DNA of 5,406 bases from DASXTS01 sp036402215 (lineage in GTDB: Bacteria > Actinomycetota > Actinomycetes > Mycobacteriales > Pseudonocardiaceae). The stretch covers positions 1-5,406 of the forward strand of contig DASWTI010000428.1 of assembly GCA_036402215.1 (NCBI GenBank), read 5' to 3'. The notes below the pieces were generated by a model. It saw nothing but the letters and a program-made list of their open reading frames with translations. It was not told where the DNA came from and searched no databases. Position numbers and translations under genes: made by a program. Of the stretch, positions 4,383 through 5,406 are shown piece after piece (position 1 is the stretch's first letter; the number at the start of each line of letters is the position of its first letter).

Positions 4383-5406
4383 CAGGCTTCCGCCCCTCCG
4401 GGGAGCAGGGGGGCCACGTCGGGACCGAGGGCGCGGCCGATGGCGGGGGACGTGGCCACCAGGTCGGCGACGACCGTGGAGTTGGTGGTGGCGACGGCGT
4501 GGTCGTGGCCGTGGAGGGCGCTGTGCGCGGCCAGGTCCAGCATCCAGAGGCCGTGCAGCCGGGCGCCGCGCAGGGCCTTGGCGCCGGCGGCCTCGATGCC
4601 CAGGTGCACGCGGCGCAGGCCCCGCTCGTGCGCGTCCAGGATCGGCCGGCGGAACACCAGCTCGAAGTACTCCCCCACGCCGCGGCCCGCCGTGTAGTCG
4701 AAGCCGGCGGCGCGGACGAACAGGGAGTCACCCCACACGTAGTACAGGCAGAACCCGGTGGCCACGCCGTCCTCGTCGCGGCACAGCAGGACGGTGGCGA
4801 CGTCGGCCATGGCGGCGGCCTGGCGGGCGAACGCGGCGGCCAGTCCCACGGGGTCGGCGTAGTGGCCGTAGCGGGCCTCGGTGGCGGCCATCAGGCGTCC
4901 GACCTCGGTGGCGCACTCGGTGGCCGGCCGGTGCTCCACGGTGAGCCCGGACTCCGCGAACCTCCGGGCGTCCGTGCGCACGGCGTGCCGCCGGCCGCGG
5001 GACAACCCGGCGAGGTAGCCGTCCCAGCCGTCGGCGGGCAGCGGCAGCTCGGCGTCCAGGGTGAGCAGCACCGGCGGCGCGGTCACCCCGGCGGCGCGGA
5101 AGGCGGCGACGTCGGTGTCGTCCAGGTACATGGCGACCGCGGCGCCGTCGGCGCCGTCGCCGGTGGCGGCCCGCACGGCCTCGACCACCCCGGCGGCGGC
5201 CGTGACCCGGTCGCCGGTGCCGGGCAGCAGGTGGGCACGGTAGCCGCGGCGGCCGCCGACCATCAGGCCGGTGGACGGCGGCGACGGCAGGCCGCGTGCG
5301 GCGAGCAGGTCCGCCCAGGCGTAGAAGCCGCCGAGCGGCTCGCACACCCGGGTCACCGGCGCCGCCCAGGCGGGCCGCTCGGCCGGCCCGCCGTGCAGCC
5401 CGCCGG
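4379..5406 (-). CDS. FemAB/GNAT-like acyltransferase family protein, 5' end cut by window
   Basis: The frame is open from the right edge to the stop at 4379. The first start inside the window is a GTG at 5356 (325 residues from there), but 16 further codons upstream read without a stop, and no ribosome-binding site is evident before the GTG, so the true start is probably outside. Family signs, counted from 5356: a basic helix SRGRRHAVRTDARRF (119-133) typical of FemAB-like and Acetyltransf_6 proteins, a strand pair GVATGFCLYYVWGDSLFVRAAG (197-218), then FDY...EYFELVFRRPILDAHERGLRRVHLG (219-253) and AKALRGARLHGLW (259-271), much like the C-terminal half of COG3146-type 'peptidoglycan biosynthesis' acyltransferases. 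It probably joins an acyl or aminoacyl group to an amine, substrate unknown. Coupled by GTGA overlap to the MFS exporter, so a role in modifying or giving resistance to the exported compound is plausible inference. Confidence 0.8.
   Translation of the reverse strand, partial: GGLHGGPAERPAWAAPVTRVCEPLGGFYAWADLLAARGLPSPPSTGLMVGGRRGYRAHLLPGTGDRVTAAAGVVEAVRAATGDGADGAAVAMYLDDTDVAAFRAAGVTAPPVLLTLDAELPLPADGWDGYLAGLSRGRRHAVRTDARRFAESGLTVEHRPATECATEVGRLMAATEARYGHYADPVGLAAAFARQAAAMADVATVLLCRDEDGVATGFCLYYVWGDSLFVRAAGFDYTAGRGVGEYFELVFRRPILDAHERGLRRVHLGIEAAGAKALRGARLHGLWMLDLAAHSALHGHDHAVATTNSTVVADLVATSPAIGRALGPDVAPLLPGGAEAW

Noticed and set aside
1578..4697. A 1039-codon plus-strand open frame, the longest in the window, with Trp/Cys-rich and Glu/His-rich stretches
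   Set aside because: It runs antisense across the P450, the MFS gene and part of the FemAB-like gene. Long antisense frames rich in Gly, Arg, His, Glu and Gln are a routine by-product of GC-rich coding sequence, and all three opposite genes have clear family motifs.

Overview
The window is very GC-rich, roughly three quarters G+C by eye. Its codons end almost always in G or C, GTG starts are used, and genes overlap or lie close together. It carries a class I bacterial cytochrome P450, an MFS exporter and a FemAB-like acyltransferase. Together this points to an actinomycete (Streptomyces, Streptosporangiaceae or Actinomadura-like). The genus cannot be fixed from the sequence alone.

Layout. 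The left part reads rightward: a class I SAM-dependent methyltransferase (12-980, possibly starting left of the edge) is followed after a short gap by a small winged-helix-like hypothetical protein (1020-1283). The rest reads leftward: a FemAB/GNAT-like protein enters from the right edge (to 4379, 5' end cut), overlaps the MFS exporter (4382-2961) through a GTGA junction, and is followed after 321 bp by a cytochrome P450 (2639-1416). The two groups converge on 1284-1415, which holds a strong GC-rich hairpin that probably works as a bidirectional terminator.

The most unusual part is the 321-bp gap between the MFS and P450 genes. It contains fourteen consecutive 9-bp units (2670-2795). On the minus strand, in the P450 reading frame, these spell an Ala-Pro-Pro/Ser triplet repeat. 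That frame is open for 76 codons upstream of the P450 ATG but has no start codon. A start with a good Shine-Dalgarno sequence does exist at 2871, but in the neighbouring frame, where it opens a 71-residue Thr/Ser-rich ORF ending 16 nt before the P450. Removing one base near 2797-2799 would fuse that start to the P450 as a 77-residue Ala/Pro-rich N-terminal extension. The region may therefore be a decayed or frameshifted P450 leader, a small repeat peptide gene, or untranslated repeat DNA. The MFS protein also begins with a roughly 65-residue Thr/Pro/Ala tail made of short repeats.

How the genes may work together (inference): P450, exporter, acyltransferase-like protein and methyltransferase are typical tailoring and export genes at the edge of a specialised-metabolite cluster. 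No scaffold-building enzyme, ferredoxin or self-evident precursor peptide is present, so the product cannot be named. No tRNA, rRNA, CRISPR array, insertion sequence or attachment site was seen.
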